In this document: in pieces, positions 16,777-28,419 of the stretch
Numbering within the stretch: position 1 is the first letter of the stretch
Layout: every line of letters begins with the position of its first letter
DNA from: Carboxylicivirga mesophila
GTDB taxonomy: Bacteria > Bacteroidota > Bacteroidia > Bacteroidales > Marinilabiliaceae
DNA: 64,000 nt
NCBI RefSeq assembly: GCF_018271975.1
Contig: NZ_JAGUCN010000012.1
Span: 62,001-126,000 of the forward strand
Direction: 5' to 3'
Notes under the pieces: model-generated
What the model was told of the DNA's origin: nothing
The model's input: the letters and a program-made list of their open reading frames with translations, nothing else
The model's database searches: none
Made by a program: the position numbers and the translations under genes

Positions 16777-19700
16777 ATGACTCCAAATACTACAGAAAGG
16801 ATTAGTTTTGCTTCCATCCAGAACAGGTTAAATTATCCTGATTTACTGGAGGTTCAATTAAAATCTTTCCGCGAATTTTTTCAGATGGGTACTACCCCTG
16901 AAGAGCGGACAAAGGAGGGGTTGTACCAGGTATTCAACGAGAATTTTCCGATTACCGACACAAGAAACAATTTCGTTCTTGAGTTTCTTGATTTCTCGAT
17001 TGACCCTGCTCGTTACACCATCCCTGAGTGCATTGAAAGAGGTTTGACCTACAGTGTACCTCTTAAAGCCAAGTTAAAATTGTACTGTACAGATCCCGAG
17101 CATGAGGATTTCGATACTGTGGTACAAGATGTTTACTTGGGAACTATCCCTTATATGACCGATAAGGGAAGCTTCATTATTAATGGAGCTGAGCGTGTTG
17201 TTGTTAGCCAGTTACACCGTTCGCCTGGTGTTTTCTTCGGCCAAAGTGTACACGCTAATGGTACAAAGTTATACTCTGCACGTATAATCCCTTTCAAAGG
17301 GTCATGGATTGAGTTTGCAACCGATATCAACAGTGTGATGTATGCCTACATCGACAGGAAAAAGAAATTACCTGTAACAACACTGTTAAGAGCCATCGGA
17401 TACGAAGGAGATAAAGACATCCTTGAAATATTCGATTTGGCAGACGAAATTAAAGTTAATAAGGCAAGTCTAAAAAAAGTTGTTGGCCGTAAGCTGGCAG
17501 CTCGTGTTCTAAAGAGTTGGATAGAGGATTTTGTAGATGAGGATACAGGTGAAGTTGTATCGATCGAACGTAACGAAGTGATTATCGATCGTGAAACCGT
17601 TATTACCGATGAACACGTAGACGAAATTATTGACTCCGGAGCAAAAACAATTTTACTCCATAAGGAGAATCAAAACCTTTCTGATTTTGCCATCATTTAC
17701 AATACGCTTCAAAAGGACCCATGTAACTCCGAAAAAGAAGCGGTTGTTCACATCTATCGACAGCTACGTAATGCTGAGCCACCCGATGAGGCAACAGCAC
17801 GCGATGTAATTGATAAGTTATTCTTCTCTGATAAGCGTTATGATTTAGGAGAAGTAGGACGCTACCGATTAAATAAAAAACTGAATCTAAGTACGGATTG
17901 GGAGACTAAAGTGTTGACACGCGATGATATCATTGCGATTATCAAACACCTGATTCAGTTGATCAATTCAAAAACTGACGTTGATGATATTGACCACTTG
18001 AGTAACCGTCGTGTAAGAACCGTTGGTGAACAAATGGCTAATCAATTCGGTGTCGGTTTAGCTCGTATGGCACGTACTATTCGTGAGAGAATGAATGTGC
18101 GCGACAACGAAGTGTTTACGCCAATTGACCTGATTAACAGCAAGACTTTATCTTCTGTAATTAACAGTTTCTTTGGTACAAACGCTTTATCTCAGTTTAT
18201 GGATCAAACAAACCCATTGGCTGAGATTACCCATAAGCGACGTATGTCAGCGCTTGGACCTGGTGGTCTTTCGCGTGAAAGAGCAGGTTTCGAGGTACGT
18301 GACGTTCACTATACCCACTATGGACGTCTTTGTCCGATTGAAACACCTGAAGGACCAAACATTGGTTTGATTTCTTCATTGTGTGTTTATGCTAAGATTA
18401 ATGATCTTGGTTTTATTGAAACACCATACCGTAAGGTAACCGACGGTCAAGTTGAATTGTCTAATGAAGGTGTTTCATACTTGACAGCCGAAGAAGAAGA
18501 ATCAAAAATTATTGCACAGGCTAACGCCCCATTGAATGAGGATGGACGTTTCGTCAATGACCGCGTTAAGGCGCGTGAAGAAGGTGACTTCCCGGTAGTA
18601 GAGCCAGGCGAAGTGCATATGATGGACGTTGCGCCTAACCAGATTGCTTCTGTAGCTGCCTCGTTGATTCCTTTCCTTGAGCATGATGATGCGAACCGTG
18701 CATTGATGGGTTCTAACATGATGCGTCAGGCCGTACCATTGTTGCGCCCAGAATCACCTATCGTTGGAACAGGATTGGAAGGAAAATTGATTCAGGATTC
18801 GCGGACCCACGTTGTTGCTGAAGGCGATGGTGTAGTTGAGTACGTTGATGCTGATGAGATAGTCATTCGTTATGATCTTACTGACGATGAGCGTTATGTA
18901 AGCTTCGAAGGGGAGACAAAGCGTTATCCTATTGTAAAATATCAGAAGACCAACCAGAATACCTGTATCGATATCAAACCATTGGTTCATAAGGGAGACC
19001 GTGTGACTGAAGGTATGATTTTGACAGAAGGCTATTCAACTCAAAAGGGTGAGCTTGGTTTAGGTCGCAACCTGAAAGTGGCATTTATGCCTTGGAAGGG
19101 ATATAACTTTGAGGATGCGATCGTAATATCTGAGAAAGTTGTACGTGATGATGTATTTACATCGGTACACATTGACGAGTATTCACTGGAAGTGCGTGAT
19201 ACTAAGCGTGGTCTGGAAGAGTTAACTTCTGATATACCTAACGTTAGTGAAGAAGCTACCAAGGATTTGGACGAGAATGGTTTGATCCGTATTGGAGCTC
19301 ATGTGAAGCCTGGTGATATTCTGATTGGTAAGATTACTCCTAAAGGAGAAAGTGATCCTACACCTGAAGAGAAGTTGCTTCGTGCCATTTTCGGTGAGAA
19401 AGCAGGTGATGTGAAGGATGCTTCATTGAAAGCCTCGCCTTCATTGAAAGGTGTTGTAATTGATAAGAAGTTATTCTCAAGAATCGTTAAGGATCGTAAA
19501 TCAAGAACTTCAGAGAAGAGTCAGATTGCCAAAATTGATGAAGATTTCATCAGGGCAACTGAGGAATTGAAGGGACGTTTGGTAGACAAATTGTTTACAC
19601 AGGTTAATGGTAAAACTTCGCAAGGAGTTAAAGACTATTACGATGTAGACATTGTGTCGAAAGGAACGAAGTTTACTCAGAAGATTCTGAATGATATTGA

Positions 19701-20586
19701 TTATATCAATGTAAATCCTAACAAGTGGACAACCGATAACGATAAGAATGAACTTATTGCTAAAGTTATCCATAACTACAGGATGAAATATAAAGAGTTG
19801 GAAGCGAAAGAAAAGCGCCAGAAGTACAATGTTACGATTGGTGATGAACTTCCAGCTGGTATTGTACAGCTTGCTAAAGTATATATCGCCAAGAAGCGTA
19901 AGATTACAGTTGGTGATAAGATGGCAGGCCGTCACGGTAACAAAGGTATTGTATCACGTATTGTTCGTGCGGAAGATATGCCGTTCCTGGAAGATGGAAC
20001 ACCTGTTGATATTGTATTGAACCCACTGGGTGTACCATCAAGGATGAACCTTGGACAGATTTATGAAACTGTTCTTGGTTGGGCCGGGTTGAATCTAGGA
20101 GTGAAGTTTGCAACACCTATTTTTGACGGTGCCAAGATGGACGACCTGAACAAGTGGACGGACGATGCTGGTATTCCAAGGTATGGACGTACTTACTTAT
20201 ACGATGGAGGTACAGGAGAGCGTTTCCACCAGCCGGCAACTGTTGGTGTGATTTATATGCTTAAGCTGGGCCACATGGTTGAAGATAAGATGCACGCGCG
20301 TTCAATTGGTCCTTACTCACTGATTACTCAGCAGCCATTAGGTGGTAAAGCACAGTTTGGTGGTCAGCGTTTTGGTGAGATGGAGGTATGGGCACTGGAA
20401 GCATTCGGTGCAGCTAATATCCTTCAGGAGATCTTAACAGTTAAGTCTGATGATGTAATTGGTCGAGCCAAAGCTTATGAAGCAATTGTTAAAGGAGATG
20501 GTCTGCCACAGCCTGGTATTCCAGAGTCTTTAAATGTATTGTTGCATGAGATGAGAGGTCTTGGACTAAGTGTGACCCTAGAATAA
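16777..20586 (+). CDS. rpoB: RNA polymerase beta subunit
   Basis: A 1269-residue beta subunit. The rifampicin-binding region (residues 466-515, [20 protein letters not shown] and [19 protein letters not shown]) carries the residues of sensitive enzymes at the positions equal to E. coli D516, H526 and S531. The [12 protein letters not shown] catalytic-channel block (near 1046) and the C-terminal [19 protein letters not shown] are intact. Length is typical of Bacteroidota. rpoC follows 79 bases later with a hairpin between. Confidence 0.98.
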   Translation: MTPNTTERISFASIQNRLNYPDLLEVQLKSFREFFQMGTTPEERTKEGLYQVFNENFPITDTRNNFVLEFLDFSIDPARYTIPECIERGLTYSVPLKAKLKLYCTDPEHEDFDTVVQDVYLGTIPYMTDKGSFIINGAERVVVSQLHRSPGVFFGQSVHANGTKLYSARIIPFKGSWIEFATDINSVMYAYIDRKKKLPVTTLLRAIGYEGDKDILEIFDLADEIKVNKASLKKVVGRKLAARVLKSWIEDFVDEDTGEVVSIERNEVIIDRETVITDEHVDEIIDSGAKTILLHKENQNLSDFAIIYNTLQKDPCNSEKEAVVHIYRQLRNAEPPDEATARDVIDKLFFSDKRYDLGEVGRYRLNKKLNLSTDWETKVLTRDDIIAIIKHLIQLINSKTDVDDIDHLSNRRVRTVGEQMANQFGVGLARMARTIRERMNVRDNEVFTPIDLINSKTLSSVINSFFGTNALSQFMDQTNPLAEITHKRRMSALGPGGLSRERAGFEVRDVHYTHYGRLCPIETPEGPNIGLISSLCVYAKINDLGFIETPYRKVTDGQVELSNEGVSYLTAEEEESKIIAQANAPLNEDGRFVNDRVKAREEGDFPVVEPGEVHMMDVAPNQIASVAASLIPFLEHDDANRALMGSNMMRQAVPLLRPESPIVGTGLEGKLIQDSRTHVVAEGDGVVEYVDADEIVIRYDLTDDERYVSFEGETKRYPIVKYQKTNQNTCIDIKPLVHKGDRVTEGMILTEGYSTQKGELGLGRNLKVAFMPWKGYNFEDAIVISEKVVRDDVFTSVHIDEYSLEVRDTKRGLEELTSDIPNVSEEATKDLDENGLIRIGAHVKPGDILIGKITPKGESDPTPEEKLLRAIFGEKAGDVKDASLKASPSLKGVVIDKKLFSRIVKDRKSRTSEKSQIAKIDEDFIRATEELKGRLVDKLFTQVNGKTSQGVKDYYDVDIVSKGTKFTQKILNDIDYINVNPNKWTTDNDKNELIAKVIHNYRMKYKELEAKEKRQKYNVTIGDELPAGIVQLAKVYIAKKRKITVGDKMAGRHGNKGIVSRIVRAEDMPFLEDGTPVDIVLNPLGVPSRMNLGQIYETVLGWAGLNLGVKFATPIFDGAKMDDLNKWTDDAGIPRYGRTYLYDGGTGERFHQPATVGVIYMLKLGHMVEDKMHARSIGPYSLITQQPLGGKAQFGGQRFGEMEVWALEAFGAANILQEILTVKSDDVIGRAKAYEAIVKGDGLPQPGIPESLNVLLHEMRGLGLSVTLE

Positions 20587-20597
20587 TAGTCTGATCG

Positions 20598-20624
20598 AAG
20601 AGAGTAGCCTTGTGTTACTCTCTT
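20598..20624 (+). promoter_or_regulatory. Hairpin between rpoB and rpoC
   Basis: Perfect 9-base stem AAGAGAGTA/TACTCTCTT with a 9-base loop and no T run. Probably an RNA processing or stability element in the rpoBC message. Confidence 0.45.
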
Positions 20625-20665
20625 GATAACCATATTATATAATTTACAATAATACTCTACGCTAT

Positions 20666-23600
20666 ATGGCATTTAGAAGAGATCAGAAACAAAAGAGTAA
20701 CTTCAATAAAATCACTATTGGATTGGCTTCTCCTGAGGAAATTTTGGAGATGTCGAGTGGTGAAGTATTGAAGCCTGAAACAATTAATTACCGTACATAC
20801 AAGCCAGAACGCGACGGATTATTCTGTGAAAGAATTTTCGGTCCTGTGAAGGATTACGAATGTCATTGCGGTAAATATAAACGTATTCGTTACCGTGGAA
20901 TCGTGTGTGACCGATGTGGTGTGGAGGTAACGGAGAAGAAAGTACGTCGCGAGCGTATGGGCCACATTTCATTGGTGGTGCCTGTTGCTCATATTTGGTA
21001 CTTTAAATCGTTGCCAAACAAAATTGGTTACTTGCTTGGTTTGCCAACAAAGAAACTAGATACTATTATTTATTACGAGCGTTACGTTGTAATAAATGCT
21101 GGTATTAAGGCGGAAGATGGCATCAATAAGATGGATTTCCTTACGGAAGAAGAATACTTAGATATTCTTGAAACATTACCAAAGGAAAACCAGCATTTAG
21201 ATGACGATGATCCAAACAAGTTCATTGCAAAAATGGGTGCTGAAGCATTGCATATGCTTTTGAGCCGTATCGACTTGGATTCATTATCATATGACTTACG
21301 CCATAAGGCTAACACTGAAACATCTCAACAGCGTAAAAATGAGGCGCTTAAGCGCTTGAATGTTGTTGAGTCATTCCGTGATTCACAAGGAATCAACCGT
21401 CCTGAGTGGATGGTTGTGAAGGTTGTGCCTGTAATTCCACCAGAATTGCGCCCTCTTGTACCTTTGGATGGTGGTCGTTTTGCTACCTCTGACCTGAACG
21501 ATTTATATCGTCGTGTTATTATCCGTAATAACCGTTTGAAACGATTAATTGAAATTAAGGCACCTGAGGTAATCTTGCGTAATGAGAAGCGTATGCTTCA
21601 AGAGTCTGTAGATTCGTTATTTGATAACTCACGTAAATCAAATGCGGTAAAAACAGATTCAAACCGTCCGCTTAAGTCATTAAGTGATAGTTTGAAAGGT
21701 AAGCAAGGACGTTTCCGTCAGAACCTACTTGGTAAGCGTGTTGACTATTCAGCTCGTTCGGTAATTGTTGTAGGTCCTGAATTAAATATGCATGAGTGTG
21801 GTCTGCCTAAGGATATGGCAGCCGAGCTATATAAGCCGTTTGTTATCCGTAAGCTAATTGAGCGCGGAGTAGTAAAAACGGTTAAGTCAGCCAAAAAGAT
21901 TGTTGATCGTAAGGATCCGGTTGTTTGGGATATACTGGAAAATGTATTGAAAGGACACCCAGTACTGTTAAACCGTGCCCCTACGCTTCACCGTTTGGGT
22001 ATTCAGGCTTTCCAGCCTAAACTGATCGAAGGAAAAGCGATTCAGTTACACCCATTAGCTTGTGCGGCATTTAACGCCGACTTCGACGGTGACCAGATGG
22101 CGGTACACTTACCACTTGGTAATGCTGCTATTTTGGAAGCACAAATGTTGATGCTGGCTTCTCAGAATATTCTAAACCCTGCCAACGGTGCACCTATTAC
22201 GGTACCTTCTCAGGATATGGTTCTTGGTCTGTACTATATGACCAAAGCACGCGAAGGCGCTAAAGGTGAAGGTTTAGTATTTTATTCTCCTGAGGAGACA
22301 AAGATTGCCTTTAACGAAAAGCGTGTTGATTTACATGCGATTGTTAAAGTTAAAACGCTCGATACTAACGATGAAGGTGAAGTTGTTACAAAAATGATTG
22401 AAACCACTGTTGGACGAATTCTTTTCAACGAATTTGTACCGAACGAAGCCGGTTATATCAATGCTGTATTAACTAAGAAAGCCTTACGTGATATTATTGG
22501 AGACGTACATAAAGTATGTGGAACACCACGTACTGCTGCGTTCCTTGATGACATTAAAAACCTTGGATACCGTATGGCATTCGAAGGTGGTCTGTCATTT
22601 AACTTGGGTGATGTGATAATTCCTGCTGAGAAAGAAACGCTTGTTCAGGAAGGTTACGACGAGGCCGAAGAAGTAATGAACAACTATAACATGGGTTTCA
22701 TTACCAACAACGAACGTTACAATCAGATCATCGATATCTGGACGCATGTTAACGCGCGCCTGACGCAAACATTGATGAACCAGATTAGTACCGATAATCA
22801 AGGTTTCAACTCTGTGTATATGATGCTTGATTCCGGTGCGAGGGGTTCTAAAGAGCAGATTCGTCAGTTATCTGGTATGAGGGGTCTGATGGCCAAGCCA
22901 CAAAAAGCTGGTGCTGAAGGCGGTCAGATTATTGAAAACCCAATTCTTTCGAACTTTAAAGAAGGTCTGTCTGTACTTGAGTACTTTATTTCTACTCACG
23001 GTGCCCGTAAGGGTCTTGCAGATACCGCTCTTAAAACGGCGGATGCGGGTTACCTGACTCGTCGTTTGGTTGATGTATCGCAGGATGTTGTGATTTTAGA
23101 AGAAGACTGTGGAACTTTGCGTGGTCTTACTGCTACAGATATCAAAAACAACGAAGAAATTGTTGCTTCATTATACGAGCGTATTCTTGGTCGTGTGTCT
23201 GTTCACGATATTTATCATCCAAATACTGGAGAACTGATTATTAAGTCAGGTCAAGAGTTTGGTGAGAGTGAAGCCAGAATTGTCGACGAGTCTCCAATCG
23301 AACGTGTTGAAATCCGTTCAGTATTGACTTGTGAGTCTAAGAAAGGAGTATGTGCTAAGTGTTATGGCCGTAACTTGGCAACTGGCCGTATGGTTCAGTT
23401 AGGTGAATCAGTTGGTGTTATAGCAGCTCAGTCGATTGGTGAGCCGGGTACACAGTTAACACTGCGTACGTTCCACGTAGGGGGTACAGCAGGTAACATT
23501 ACTTCTGAGAACAAGATTCATGCTAAATACGATGGTATTGCTGAAATTGAAGAATTGCGTACCGTACCATCGAAGACAGAAGAAGGAGATGAAGTGGATA

Positions 23601-24940
23601 TTGTAATTGGCCGTTTGGCAGAATTACGTATCATCGACAAGAATACCAATATTGCTTTAACCACTTATCCAATTCCTTATGGTGCTAAACTTTTCATCAA
23701 GAATGGTGCTGAAATTAAGAAGGATGATGTGATTTGTGAGTGGGACCCATATAATGCGCTGATTATCTCTGAGAAAAAAGGTAAGGTGGCTTTCGAAAAT
23801 ATGATCGATGGTGTTACCTACAAGGAGGAGTCGGATGAACAGACTGGTTTCCGCGAAAAAGTAATTACTGAAACAAGGGATAAAACGAAGAATGCCGGCT
23901 TACGTGTGGTCAGCCCTGAAGGTGAAGTGTTGAAAAACTACAACTTACCTGTAGGTGCTCACATGGCTGTAGATGAAGGCGATGATGTGGCTCAAGGTCA
24001 GATTCTTGCCAAGATTCCTCGTGCAGTTGGTAAAGCAGGCGATATCACCGGTGGTCTTCCACGTGTAACTGAGTTATTCGAAGCCCGTAACCCAAGTAAC
24101 CCGGCTGTGGTTTCTGAGGTGGATGGTGAGGTAACATTCGGTAAAATTAAGCGTGGTAACCGCGAAATTATCGTAACTACCAAAGCAGGTGATGTTAAGA
24201 AATACCTTGTGTCTCTTTCTAAGCAGATTCTTGTACAAGAGAATGACTATGTTCGTGCTGGTACACCACTTTCTGATGGTGCAACTACGCCAAATGATAT
24301 TTTAAGTATCAAAGGGCCTACTGCTGTTCAGGAGTACATTGTAAACGAGGTACAGGATGTATACCGTTTACAGGGTGTGAAAATCAACGATAAGCACTTC
24401 GAAATCATTGTGCGTCAGATGATGCGTAAGGTTGATATTGCTGATCCGGGTGATACTAAGTTCCTTGAAAAGCAGGTTGTTGACAAGATCGAATTCATGG
24501 AAGAGAACGATAATATCTGGGGTAAAAAAGTGGTAGAAGATGCCGGTGATTCAACATCATTGAAGCCTGGTATGATTATCACCGCCCGTCGTTTACGTGA
24601 TGAGAACTCACAACTTAAGCGTCGTGACCTTAAACTAGTAACGGCTCGTGAAGCTATTCCAGCAACATCAAGCCAGGTACTGCAAGGTATTACACGCGCA
24701 GCTCTTCAAACACAGAGCTTTATGTCTGCAGCTTCCTTCCAGGAAACAACTAAAGTACTGAATGAAGCAGCTATCCAGGGTAAAGTAGACCAACTTGATG
24801 GTTTGAAGGAAAATGTGATTTGTGGTCACTTAATTCCAGCTGGTACAGGTGTGCGTAATTTCACAAAGGTTGTGGTAGGTTCGAAAGAAGAATACGATAG
24901 CCTGGTGAGTAAGCAAACTGCCAGTGAAGACGTTGAGTAA
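20666..24940 (+). CDS. rpoC: RNA polymerase beta' subunit
   Basis: A 1424-residue beta' subunit with the N-terminal zinc ribbon ([20 protein letters not shown], near residue 67), the catalytic NADFDGDQM metal-binding loop (470-478), the second zinc site ([13 protein letters not shown], near 890) and the trigger loop and bridge helix region ([19 protein letters not shown]). No split or unusual insertion is visible. It ends in a strong terminator. Confidence 0.98.
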   Translation: MAFRRDQKQKSNFNKITIGLASPEEILEMSSGEVLKPETINYRTYKPERDGLFCERIFGPVKDYECHCGKYKRIRYRGIVCDRCGVEVTEKKVRRERMGHISLVVPVAHIWYFKSLPNKIGYLLGLPTKKLDTIIYYERYVVINAGIKAEDGINKMDFLTEEEYLDILETLPKENQHLDDDDPNKFIAKMGAEALHMLLSRIDLDSLSYDLRHKANTETSQQRKNEALKRLNVVESFRDSQGINRPEWMVVKVVPVIPPELRPLVPLDGGRFATSDLNDLYRRVIIRNNRLKRLIEIKAPEVILRNEKRMLQESVDSLFDNSRKSNAVKTDSNRPLKSLSDSLKGKQGRFRQNLLGKRVDYSARSVIVVGPELNMHECGLPKDMAAELYKPFVIRKLIERGVVKTVKSAKKIVDRKDPVVWDILENVLKGHPVLLNRAPTLHRLGIQAFQPKLIEGKAIQLHPLACAAFNADFDGDQMAVHLPLGNAAILEAQMLMLASQNILNPANGAPITVPSQDMVLGLYYMTKAREGAKGEGLVFYSPEETKIAFNEKRVDLHAIVKVKTLDTNDEGEVVTKMIETTVGRILFNEFVPNEAGYINAVLTKKALRDIIGDVHKVCGTPRTAAFLDDIKNLGYRMAFEGGLSFNLGDVIIPAEKETLVQEGYDEAEEVMNNYNMGFITNNERYNQIIDIWTHVNARLTQTLMNQISTDNQGFNSVYMMLDSGARGSKEQIRQLSGMRGLMAKPQKAGAEGGQIIENPILSNFKEGLSVLEYFISTHGARKGLADTALKTADAGYLTRRLVDVSQDVVILEEDCGTLRGLTATDIKNNEEIVASLYERILGRVSVHDIYHPNTGELIIKSGQEFGESEARIVDESPIERVEIRSVLTCESKKGVCAKCYGRNLATGRMVQLGESVGVIAAQSIGEPGTQLTLRTFHVGGTAGNITSENKIHAKYDGIAEIEELRTVPSKTEEGDEVDIVIGRLAELRIIDKNTNIALTTYPIPYGAKLFIKNGAEIKKDDVICEWDPYNALIISEKKGKVAFENMIDGVTYKEESDEQTGFREKVITETRDKTKNAGLRVVSPEGEVLKNYNLPVGAHMAVDEGDDVAQGQILAKIPRAVGKAGDITGGLPRVTELFEARNPSNPAVVSEVDGEVTFGKIKRGNREIIVTTKAGDVKKYLVSLSKQILVQENDYVRAGTPLSDGATTPNDILSIKGPTAVQEYIVNEVQDVYRLQGVKINDKHFEIIVRQMMRKVDIADPGDTKFLEKQVVDKIEFMEENDNIWGKKVVEDAGDSTSLKPGMIITARRLRDENSQLKRRDLKLVTAREAIPATSSQVLQGITRAALQTQSFMSAASFQETTKVLNEAAIQGKVDQLDGLKENVICGHLIPAGTGVRNFTKVVVGSKEEYDSLVSKQTASEDVE

Positions 24941-24966
24941 GCAAATTTTATGAGATAATAGGAAGA

Positions 24967-24997
24967 GGGGAAGCACAATTGTGACTTCCCCTTTTTT
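24967..24997 (+). terminator. Terminator of rpoBC
   Basis: GGGGAAG/CTTCCCC stem enclosing a self-complementary CACAATTGTG, followed by six T. It lies 14 bases before the DUF3467 start codon. Confidence 0.85.
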
Positions 24998-25010
24998 AAA
25001 AAATAAAACC

Positions 25011-25331
25011 ATGGAAGAAAAAAAGAATCCGAATCAGTTGAATATAGAGCTTAACGAAGAGGTTTCGCAGGGTACTTATTCAAATCTGGCGATAATTACT
25101 CATTCACCAGCTGAATTTGTTATTGATTTTGTGCGTATCATGCCAGGCGTACCTAAGGCGCAGGTGAAATCGCGTGTGATTGTTACACCAGAGCATGCCA
25201 AACGTTTAATGAATGCACTCAAGGATAATATAGCCCGGTACGAATCATTGCACGGCCCGATTAAGAATACCGATAATAATGGTCAGGGCCCTGTGATGCC
25301 GATGAACTTCGGACCAGCCGGACAAGCATAA
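25011..25331 (+). CDS. DUF3467 domain protein
   Basis: A 106-residue soluble protein matching DUF3467: QGTYSNLAIITHSPAEFVIDFVRIMPG (about residues 16-42) followed by AQVKSRVIVTPEHAKRLMNALKDNIARYE. The ATG at 25011 is chosen because the upstream part of the frame is the rpoC terminator. The C-terminus is a short Asn/Gly/Pro-rich tail. It follows rpoC in many Bacteroidota. Function is unknown; the constant position suggests a role tied to transcription, but nothing in the sequence proves that. It has its own strong terminator, and the nearest promoter must lie within rpoC or be read-through. Confidence 0.85.
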   Translation: MEEKKNPNQLNIELNEEVSQGTYSNLAIITHSPAEFVIDFVRIMPGVPKAQVKSRVIVTPEHAKRLMNALKDNIARYESLHGPIKNTDNNGQGPVMPMNFGPAGQA

Positions 25332-25357
25332 GCGCACGTAGCTAATTAATTAGGAAG

Positions 25358-25386
25358 AACGAAGCAGCACTGCTTCGTTTTTTTTA
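25358..25386 (+). terminator. Terminator after the DUF3467 gene
   Basis: Perfect 9-base stem AACGAAGCA/TGCTTCGTT with a 4-base loop and a run of eight T. It closes the ribosomal protein/RNA polymerase block. Confidence 0.88.
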
Positions 25387-25405
25387 TTTTTACTAAAAAA
25401 ATCCA

Positions 25406-26584
25406 ATGCGCAATTTCATTTTGGTTACTCTTTTGGTTTTTAGTCTCATTTCTGCATATTCATGTCAACTAAGCGTTCAGGATGATTTACCCGAATTAAG
25501 ATTGGGATGTGAACAGTTTGAACAATACCTCCCATTATTAGAAGGTAAGCATGTTGGATTATTGGTCAATCATACATCTTTGGTTGACGATAGCCATCTT
25601 GTTGATACGCTCCTTGCGAGAGGTATTCTGGTTAAAAAGATATTTGCCCCTGAGCATGGCTTTAGAGGTAATGCTGATGCAGGTGAACTTATCGATAACA
25701 ATGTGGATACCCAAACAGGTTTGCCCATTATTTCATTGTATGGTAAGCATAAGAAACCAACAGTAGAAGATTTGGAAGGAATTGATGTTGTTGTCTTCGA
25801 TATTCAGGATGTAGGAGCGCGCTTTTATACCTATATTTCATCCATGCATTACATGATGGAGGCTTGTGCCGGGCATGCTGTTAAAATGCTTGTGCTTGAT
25901 CGCCCAAATCCCAATGGTAATTATTTCGATGGGCCTGTTCTTCAGAAAGAGTTTCAATCTTTTGTTGGGATGCATCCAATACCAGTCGTTCATGGCTTAA
26001 CGGTTGGGGAGCTGGCTTTAATGATTAATGGAGAATATTGGCTTAATGATTCTTTGCAATGTGACTTGTCGGTGATTAAAATGGTTAATTACACGCATCA
26101 TACGGCATACTCATTACCCGTTAAACCATCGCCCAATCTTCCTAATGATTTATCAATACGGCTGTATCCATCTCTTTGCTATTTTGAAGCTACGGAAGTG
26201 AGTATTGGTCGTGGTACTTATATGCCTTTTCAGGTAATTGGCTATCCCGACTCGATTTTTGGGCAGTTTACGTTTACCCCTGTTAGTATTGAGGGTATGT
26301 CCAAACATCCACAGCAGCAAGATAAATTGTGTTATGGTGTTGATTTGCGAGGAGAAAGTTTGAATCATCAGTTTACTCTAAGATATCTACTCGAGTTTTA
26401 TGAGAAGTCTGGTAAACGGGAGGACTTTATTAACCGAAAACGTTGGTTTAATTTACTGGCAGGAAACGATACTTTACTCAAGAAAGTGGAAGCTGGCTGG
26501 ACTGAGGAAGCTATAAAAGAAAGCTGGCAAGAGGAACTAAACGCGTATTCTAAACTTAGAGAGCAATACCTGCTTTATCCTTAA
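25406..26584 (+). CDS. namZ: Exo-beta-N-acetylmuramidase NamZ (DUF1343)
   Basis: A 392-residue exported protein of the DUF1343/YbbC family, members of which remove terminal MurNAc from peptidoglycan chains. Family motifs are visible: FAPEHGFRG (about residues 82-90), LPIISLYGKHKKP, VVFDIQDVGARFYTY (near 130) and LDRPNPNG. A hydrophobic N-terminus ends in SAYSC-QLS, which may be a lipobox, so it is likely a periplasmic or surface lipoprotein. It is followed after 8 bases by a serine hydrolase; the same pairing (namZ with amiE and nagZ) is used for MurNAc recovery in Bacillus. Confidence 0.85.
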   Translation: MRNFILVTLLVFSLISAYSCQLSVQDDLPELRLGCEQFEQYLPLLEGKHVGLLVNHTSLVDDSHLVDTLLARGILVKKIFAPEHGFRGNADAGELIDNNVDTQTGLPIISLYGKHKKPTVEDLEGIDVVVFDIQDVGARFYTYISSMHYMMEACAGHAVKMLVLDRPNPNGNYFDGPVLQKEFQSFVGMHPIPVVHGLTVGELALMINGEYWLNDSLQCDLSVIKMVNYTHHTAYSLPVKPSPNLPNDLSIRLYPSLCYFEATEVSIGRGTYMPFQVIGYPDSIFGQFTFTPVSIEGMSKHPQQQDKLCYGVDLRGESLNHQFTLRYLLEFYEKSGKREDFINRKRWFNLLAGNDTLLKKVEAGWTEEAIKESWQEELNAYSKLREQYLLYP

Positions 26585-26592
26585 TTATACTA

Positions 26593-28419
26593 ATGAAAAA
26601 AGCAATCATCGCAATAATTCTTGTTTTTGGATGGATTTCTGCCAGTAAGGCGGAGGCACATCTCAATGATTCTGTAGAATATTCTTTCAAATTATATGAG
26701 GTTCTCAAGCAATTTAGTTGGCTCAAGCAAACAGCTGATAATATGCCGCTACAAGATCTTTCAAAAGATAAGATAGGCATTGTAGTACCCGATAATTATG
26801 ACGAATGGGAGACAAATCTGTACCGATATCAGCAAGTGGCAGTATATTCTGCCAATGATTCCTCTTTTAAAGATAAAGTTGTAGCAGATGCCATCACACA
26901 CCTTGTAGTTGTTACCAATGATAGCAATTCATCGGTTTTAGATGATGTTGCTGACCAAAACCTAACTTTATCTCTGTTAAATTTCGCCGATTCATTAATG
27001 CTTGCAGATGAGCAATTAGAAAAGGTGGATAATGCGCTCTTTTGTTCATCAAATACTTCTTTAAATAGGGATTTAGCCGTTCAGCTTGTTTATAAAGCCA
27101 TTTCGCTTCCTACAGAGGTTGAAGCGCTTAATTTATCCGATAAAAATCAGCGTTTGAAACATCTGTCGGCAGAGGTTTTCGGTTTAGATCAACAAGAGAT
27201 AAAGGCATGCGTTGATTCAGTTGTTTATGAAGCCATCAATGCCAAAGCATTCCCAGGTTGTCGGGTGCTTGTGGCGCTAAAAGGGGTAGTGATATTTAAC
27301 GAAGCTTATGGCTATCATACCTATGACAAGCGGATTAATGTCAGACAGCATGATGTTTATGATTTGGCATCGGTAACAAAGATAAGTGGCCCATTACCAT
27401 TAATTATGAAAGCTTGCGATGAGCAATTGATGGAGCTTGATCAACCATTCTATTATTATTGGCCCGATTGGAATAGCCGTTTATTTCACCGTTCCAATAA
27501 GGAGGAAATGACAGTGCGAGAAGTGTTGGCTCACCAGGCCCGACTAACACCTTACATCAACTATTATCCGATACTATTAAAAGATGGGATGTACAAAGAG
27601 CGATATTTCGATATCAACAAATCAGACAAAAATAGCTTACAAATAGATCGACACCTTTATTTGTCAGCTAGCTTTAAAAACCAGGTTTATAAAGCTATAC
27701 GTAAGTCGCCACTGCTTAATGAGGCGAAGTATAAATACAGTGGTTTATCGTATATGATTTATCCTGAGCTGCTGAGTAGGCTTTATAAAACAGATTATGA
27801 AGACCTGCTGTATAATGAATTTTTTAAACCTTTGGGGGCGTCATCACTCACCTATAAGCCATTGGAATACATCGAGTCATCACGCATTATACCAACAGAG
27901 TATGATCACCATTTTAGAAAGCAGCAGATTAAAGGTCTGGTTCACGATGAGGCAGCTGCTGTAATGGGTGGCGTATCGGGTAATGCCGGCTTGTTTAGCA
28001 GTGCCGATGATTTGGCTAAACTAATGCAGATGTACCTTCAGAAGGGTAGCTATGGGGGTATCCAATATATTTCGGAGGAAACAATGAATGAATTTACAAA
28101 GGTGCAATTCCCAGAGAATGACAATCGTCGCGGAGCAGGTTTTGACAAGCCTTTGTTTGGAAATGATACGTTATCAATTCAGGATAGCTACCCGGCACCG
28201 GGTGTCAGCAGAGCCAGTTATGGGCATAGCGGTTTTACAGGCACTTTTGTGTGGATAGATCCTGAATATGAACTGGTTTACATTTTTTTATCTAACCGGG
28301 TGTATCCAACGCGTGATAATCCATTAATTTACCAAATGAATGTAAGGCCACGCATACAGCAGATTTTTTATGATGCGCTAAAGAATTCTGATGGCTACCA
28401 ATCTTCAGGCAAACCTTGA
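26593..28419 (+). CDS. Periplasmic class C beta-lactamase-fold serine hydrolase with GH3-like N-terminal remnant
   Basis: A 608-residue exported protein (signal peptide 1 to about 21). The C-terminal half (about 200-600) is a class C/AmiE-type hydrolase: ASVTK with nucleophile Ser260 and Lys263, KYSG (Tyr382) as second motif and GHSGFTG (His545) in place of KTG. Residues 25-195 look like the C-terminal flavodoxin-like domain that follows the glycosidase barrel in Bacteroidota GH3-lactamase fusions (about 1000 residues), but the catalytic GH3 barrel itself is absent. The probable role is cleaving peptide from MurNAc in peptidoglycan recycling with NamZ. Its 3' end overlaps the convergent AlbA_2 gene by 25 bases. 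Confidence 0.8.
   Translation: MKKAIIAIILVFGWISASKAEAHLNDSVEYSFKLYEVLKQFSWLKQTADNMPLQDLSKDKIGIVVPDNYDEWETNLYRYQQVAVYSANDSSFKDKVVADAITHLVVVTNDSNSSVLDDVADQNLTLSLLNFADSLMLADEQLEKVDNALFCSSNTSLNRDLAVQLVYKAISLPTEVEALNLSDKNQRLKHLSAEVFGLDQQEIKACVDSVVYEAINAKAFPGCRVLVALKGVVIFNEAYGYHTYDKRINVRQHDVYDLASVTKISGPLPLIMKACDEQLMELDQPFYYYWPDWNSRLFHRSNKEEMTVREVLAHQARLTPYINYYPILLKDGMYKERYFDINKSDKNSLQIDRHLYLSASFKNQVYKAIRKSPLLNEAKYKYSGLSYMIYPELLSRLYKTDYEDLLYNEFFKPLGASSLTYKPLEYIESSRIIPTEYDHHFRKQQIKGLVHDEAAAVMGGVSGNAGLFSSADDLAKLMQMYLQKGSYGGIQYISEETMNEFTKVQFPENDNRRGAGFDKPLFGNDTLSIQDSYPAPGVSRASYGHSGFTGTFVWIDPEYELVYIFLSNRVYPTRDNPLIYQMNVRPRIQQIFYDALKNSDGYQSSGKP

Noticed and set aside
19510-19935. 141-codon frame antisense to rpoB
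   Set aside because: It lies entirely inside a highly conserved gene on the opposite strand; the open frame is a by-product of rpoB codon use.
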